The notes under the pieces were generated by a model. It ran no database searches, had not been told where the DNA came from, and saw only the letters and a list, made by a program, of their open reading frames with translations. Of a stretch of DNA of 8,955 bases, positions 6,586-8,955 are shown one piece after another. The position numbers were made by a program, and so were the translations under genes. Origin of the DNA: Lachnospiraceae bacterium (GTDB lineage: Bacteria > Bacillota > Clostridia > Lachnospirales > Lachnospiraceae); assembly GCA_003535955.1 (NCBI GenBank), contig DPZM01000262.1:1-8955 (forward strand). Reading direction: 5' to 3'. Positions within the stretch are counted from its first letter, which is position 1. Every line of letters begins with the position of its first letter.

Positions 6586-7953
6586 ATGGATAATAAACAA
6601 AGAGGATCCTTTACGGGGAAAATAGGCTTTGTACTCGCTGCAGCAGGAGCTTCGGTCGGTCTTGGCAATATTTGGAGGTTTCCGTATCTGTGTGCCAGAT
6701 ACGGCGGTGGGATATTTCTTGTAGTATACATAGTTCTGGCTCTTACATTCGGATATACCATGATCATTGCCGAAACTGCCATAGGACGCGCAACCGGTAA
6801 AAGTCCGGTCGGAGCATACGATCATTATACGGACAGCAGGCTGCTGAGGGGAGGGGGCTGGATAAACGCAATAGTTCCCATACTTATTGTACCCTATTAC
6901 TCCGTTATAGGAGGTTGGGTTTTCAAGTATCTGTTTGAGTATATGCACAGTGATATTGATGCTATCGCTTCGGATGACTTTTTTTCGGATTTTATATCTG
7001 ACGGAGTGTCGACAGAACTGTGGTTCATTCTTTTTACGTTAATTGTTGTTGCTATCATCCTGCTGGGCGTGCAGAACGGTATAGAGAAGGTATCCAAGAT
7101 CATGATGCCCGTACTTGCCGTACTTGCCGTTATCATAAGCATCTATTCGATATCACGGCCGGGAGCCATAGAAGGAGTTAAATATATCCTGGTACCCAAC
7201 TTTTCCGATTTTTCACTGATGACGGTAGTATCGGCCATGGGCCAGATGTTCTATTCATTATCCATTGCCATGGGTATTCTTATAACCTTCGGTTCATATA
7301 TCAAGAAGGAAGTCAGTATAGAAAGATCAACCGTTCAGGTTGAGATATTTGATACGGCCATTGCCATATTGGCAAGCTTTATGATAATCCCCGCGGTATT
7401 TGCTTTTTCCGGCGGAGATCCCGACACCTTAAAGGCTGGTCCATCCCTCATGTTTATAACTATGCCCAAGATCTTTTACGGTATGGGAATGGGAAGGATA
7501 ATGGGTATACTGTTTTTCCTCCTTGTCCTTTTTGCCGCCGTGACAAGTGCGATCGCCCTGTTGGAGAGCGCCGTTTCTACTTTTGCGGATGAGTTCGGAT
7601 GGAGCAGAAAAAAGGGAACGATCATAATGACTGTCATAATGATCGGACTCGGTACCCTATCCTCTCTCGGATACGGACCTCTTGCCTCGATAACAATAGC
7701 AGGCATGCAGTTCCTTGATTTCTTCGATTTTATCACGAATTCGGTAATGATGCCGATCGCTGCCCTTGCTACCTGCGTGCTTGTTGTAAGGAACATAGGG
7801 TTTGCCGAAATAGAAAAAGAGGTGACACTGGGAGGTCATCCCTTTAAACGTAAAAATGTATTTAAGTTCATGATCAGGTTTCTGTGTCCTGTATTTGTGA
7901 TCATTATCCTTATAAGTTCGGTAGCGAGTGTATTAGGATGGATCCGGATATAG
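6586..7953 (+). CDS. Sodium-coupled amino acid/neurotransmitter-type symporter (NSS/SNF family, 11 TM)
   Basis: This 455-residue transporter of the LeuT-fold NSS family brings a small substrate, usually an amino acid, across the cytoplasmic membrane with Na+. TM1 carries the signature GASVGLGNIWRFPYL (21-35) with the unwound Gly-rich region and N28, equivalent to a LeuT Na1 ligand. TM3 has the substrate-site Tyr in VPYYSVIGGW (Y104/Y105), TM6 has GQMFYSLSIAMG (219-230), and TM8 has AAVTSAIALLE (317-327), where A..TS matches the LeuT Na2 site. I count 11 hydrophobic segments, the common bacterial form (as in Tyt1 and MhsT) instead of LeuT's 12. The ribosome site is weak (GGATGG at 6571-6576, 9-base spacing). 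The 56-base gap after the nucleotidyltransferase has no terminator, so read-through is possible. Its stop is 6 bases from that of the convergent gene. Substrate unknown. Confidence 0.93.
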   Translation: MDNKQRGSFTGKIGFVLAAAGASVGLGNIWRFPYLCARYGGGIFLVVYIVLALTFGYTMIIAETAIGRATGKSPVGAYDHYTDSRLLRGGGWINAIVPILIVPYYSVIGGWVFKYLFEYMHSDIDAIASDDFFSDFISDGVSTELWFILFTLIVVAIILLGVQNGIEKVSKIMMPVLAVLAVIISIYSISRPGAIEGVKYILVPNFSDFSLMTVVSAMGQMFYSLSIAMGILITFGSYIKKEVSIERSTVQVEIFDTAIAILASFMIIPAVFAFSGGDPDTLKAGPSLMFITMPKIFYGMGMGRIMGILFFLLVLFAAVTSAIALLESAVSTFADEFGWSRKKGTIIMTVIMIGLGTLSSLGYGPLASITIAGMQFLDFFDFITNSVMMPIAALATCVLVVRNIGFAEIEKEVTLGGHPFKRKNVFKFMIRFLCPVFVIIILISSVASVLGWIRI

Positions 7954-7959
7954 GAAGGG

Positions 7960-8955
7960 TCAGTGGAAGCACTGTTCAAAATCATACTCATTCACATAGT
8001 TATACATATCAAGCAGAACATCGTAGTAGGTGTCCATGGTAACCTCATGGGCACCTGTTTTCATTGATTCGTACATATAATAATTGATATCGCCCTTATA
8101 GTGGGAGTAGTCCCTGTAATTGGAAAGGTCAGTTATGATATCCTTATCATCCTGGAAATAAAACAGGCGTACATTATCGCATTCAAGCAGCTTCTTGTAT
8201 TCGCGCTCAAGAGTGCAGATCGTGGCGGTTGAATTACCGCGCAGAATCACATCGTCCCAGAAGAGGATACTGTAGGGTGGAGCATACAGGTAGAAGGTCA
8301 CATCGGGATGAGCCTTTATCTGCTCTATGAAAGGATCGGTAAAAGCATCTGCATTTTCAAAGAAGACATCGTAGGCTTTCTCTTCATTTCGTATAAGGAT
8401 ACGCTTTGACATATAGGCAAGCCGGGCAGAATATTTGGAATATTCATAATCATCACTCCAGTTATATGCATTTTCCGCGTTAAATCCCTCACGTACATTA
8501 TTTATAAGAAACTTTGGCAGGTAATCGAATAAGACAGATTTATTAAAGAGATAGTGAATGTCGCTTATTCCGATATCCGAAACATAATAGTCCTCGATGG
8601 TCTGCGGAAAAGCAGATTCAGCATCAAAAAAAAGATAGCTGTCAAGGCAGAATACCACATTTTTGGTCCCTTTATGCTTAAGGACTTCATCAAGTACCGG
8701 TCGATAGTCGCCGTAATGGGCTCCCTGAAGTGATATTTTTACACATTTGCTGCCGAAAACACCGTCCTCGAACCATTTGTAATTAAAGTTTTCACTCATG
8801 GATGAACCGATAAGTGCGGTATCATAGTCAAGATTACGGGCAAGACCGATAGCACTTGTACGTTCGTCAGTCTCAACGTTGGTAAGTCCGAACCAGGGCT
8901 TGTGATACCTGGTGAAGGGATCGATGACAATGACAAGAACCGCAATGATCACAAG
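7960..8955 (-). CDS. Membrane-anchored SGNH-hydrolase-like protein (5' end outside window)
   Basis: About 331 residues are visible. The frame is open to the right edge; the GTG at 8952 could serve as a start, but it sits inside a hydrophobic run (LVIIAVLVIVIDPF) that looks like the second half of an N-terminal membrane anchor, so the true start is probably beyond the window. Numbered from that GTG, the next block YDTALIGSSMSENFNY (43-58) resembles the Ser block of SGNH/DltD/AlgJ-like proteins (candidate nucleophile S50 or S51). NVVFCLDSYLFF (98-109) and the C-terminal DYSHY (281-285) supply a plausible Asp-His pair. Such proteins commonly act outside the cell on polymers, often in O-acyl transfer or removal. 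The rest of the chain would be extracytoplasmic. I know no close characterised relative and infer function only from the three motifs. It is convergent with the transporter gene and has no visible partner. Confidence 0.6.
   Translation of the reverse strand, partial: LVIIAVLVIVIDPFTRYHKPWFGLTNVETDERTSAIGLARNLDYDTALIGSSMSENFNYKWFEDGVFGSKCVKISLQGAHYGDYRPVLDEVLKHKGTKNVVFCLDSYLFFDAESAFPQTIEDYYVSDIGISDIHYLFNKSVLFDYLPKFLINNVREGFNAENAYNWSDDYEYSKYSARLAYMSKRILIRNEEKAYDVFFENADAFTDPFIEQIKAHPDVTFYLYAPPYSILFWDDVILRGNSTATICTLEREYKKLLECDNVRLFYFQDDKDIITDLSNYRDYSHYKGDINYYMYESMKTGAHEVTMDTYYDVLLDMYNYVNEYDFEQCFH

Noticed and set aside
6541..6948. 135-codon minus-strand frame opposite the start of the transporter
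   Set aside because: It is antisense to the highly conserved NSS TM1-TM3 region, shows no family motif and has no supporting ribosome site.
7111..7128. Tandem 9-base direct repeat GTACTTGCC x2
   Set aside because: It encodes V-L-A V-L-A within TM5 of the transporter, in frame and unremarkable for a hydrophobic helix; no longer repeat array is present.
7476..7796. 106-codon minus-strand frame inside the transporter
   Set aside because: Antisense shadow of TM8-TM10; its composition is what the reverse strand of a hydrophobic gene gives.

Overview
The window looks like chromosomal DNA from a Firmicute, most likely a gut or rumen Lachnospiraceae member. The basis is moderate GC, strong Shine-Dalgarno sites on most genes, and the style of the fucose-isomerase-like, DUF1846 and exonuclease III proteins. 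This placement is inference from protein style, not a phylogeny. There are eight protein genes, two of them cut by the window edges. I see no RNA gene, CRISPR array, insertion sequence, phage gene or recombinase. No stretch over 300 bases lacks a gene; the longest gap is about 95 bases.

Layout. (1) The window opens with the C-terminal end of a fucose/arabinose-isomerase-family sugar isomerase, closed by a near-perfect hairpin terminator. (2) A FAD-dependent oxidoreductase of the amine-oxidase/UDP-galactopyranose-mutase-like fold starts 15 bases after that hairpin and overlaps by 20 bases a polytopic GT87-type (DUF2029) membrane glycosyltransferase. (3) A minus-strand exonuclease III (AP endonuclease) converges on the glycosyltransferase with a 23-base tail-to-tail overlap. 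(4) A roughly 95-base divergent promoter region separates it from a plus-strand run: a DUF1846 protein, a sugar-1-phosphate-type nucleotidyltransferase 15 bases later, and an 11-segment Na+-coupled NSS-family transporter 56 bases after that. (5) A minus-strand, N-terminally membrane-anchored SGNH-hydrolase-like protein converges on the transporter with only 6 bases between the stops and runs off the right edge.

How the genes may work together. The oxidoreductase and GT87 protein are very probably co-translated and could act on the same surface glycan or lipid-linked sugar. The nucleotidyltransferase (activated sugar supply) and the SGNH-like protein (a fold often used for O-acyl transfer or removal on extracellular polymers) are compatible with a cell-envelope glycan theme. 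They are not in one operon with that pair, so this is a hypothesis. Exonuclease III and the transporter look like housekeeping genes.

I found no convincing new multi-gene system. The points most worth checking are the hairpin next to the oxidoreductase start with no Shine-Dalgarno site, the oxidoreductase-GT87 coupling, the DUF1846-nucleotidyltransferase pairing, and the SGNH-like membrane protein.
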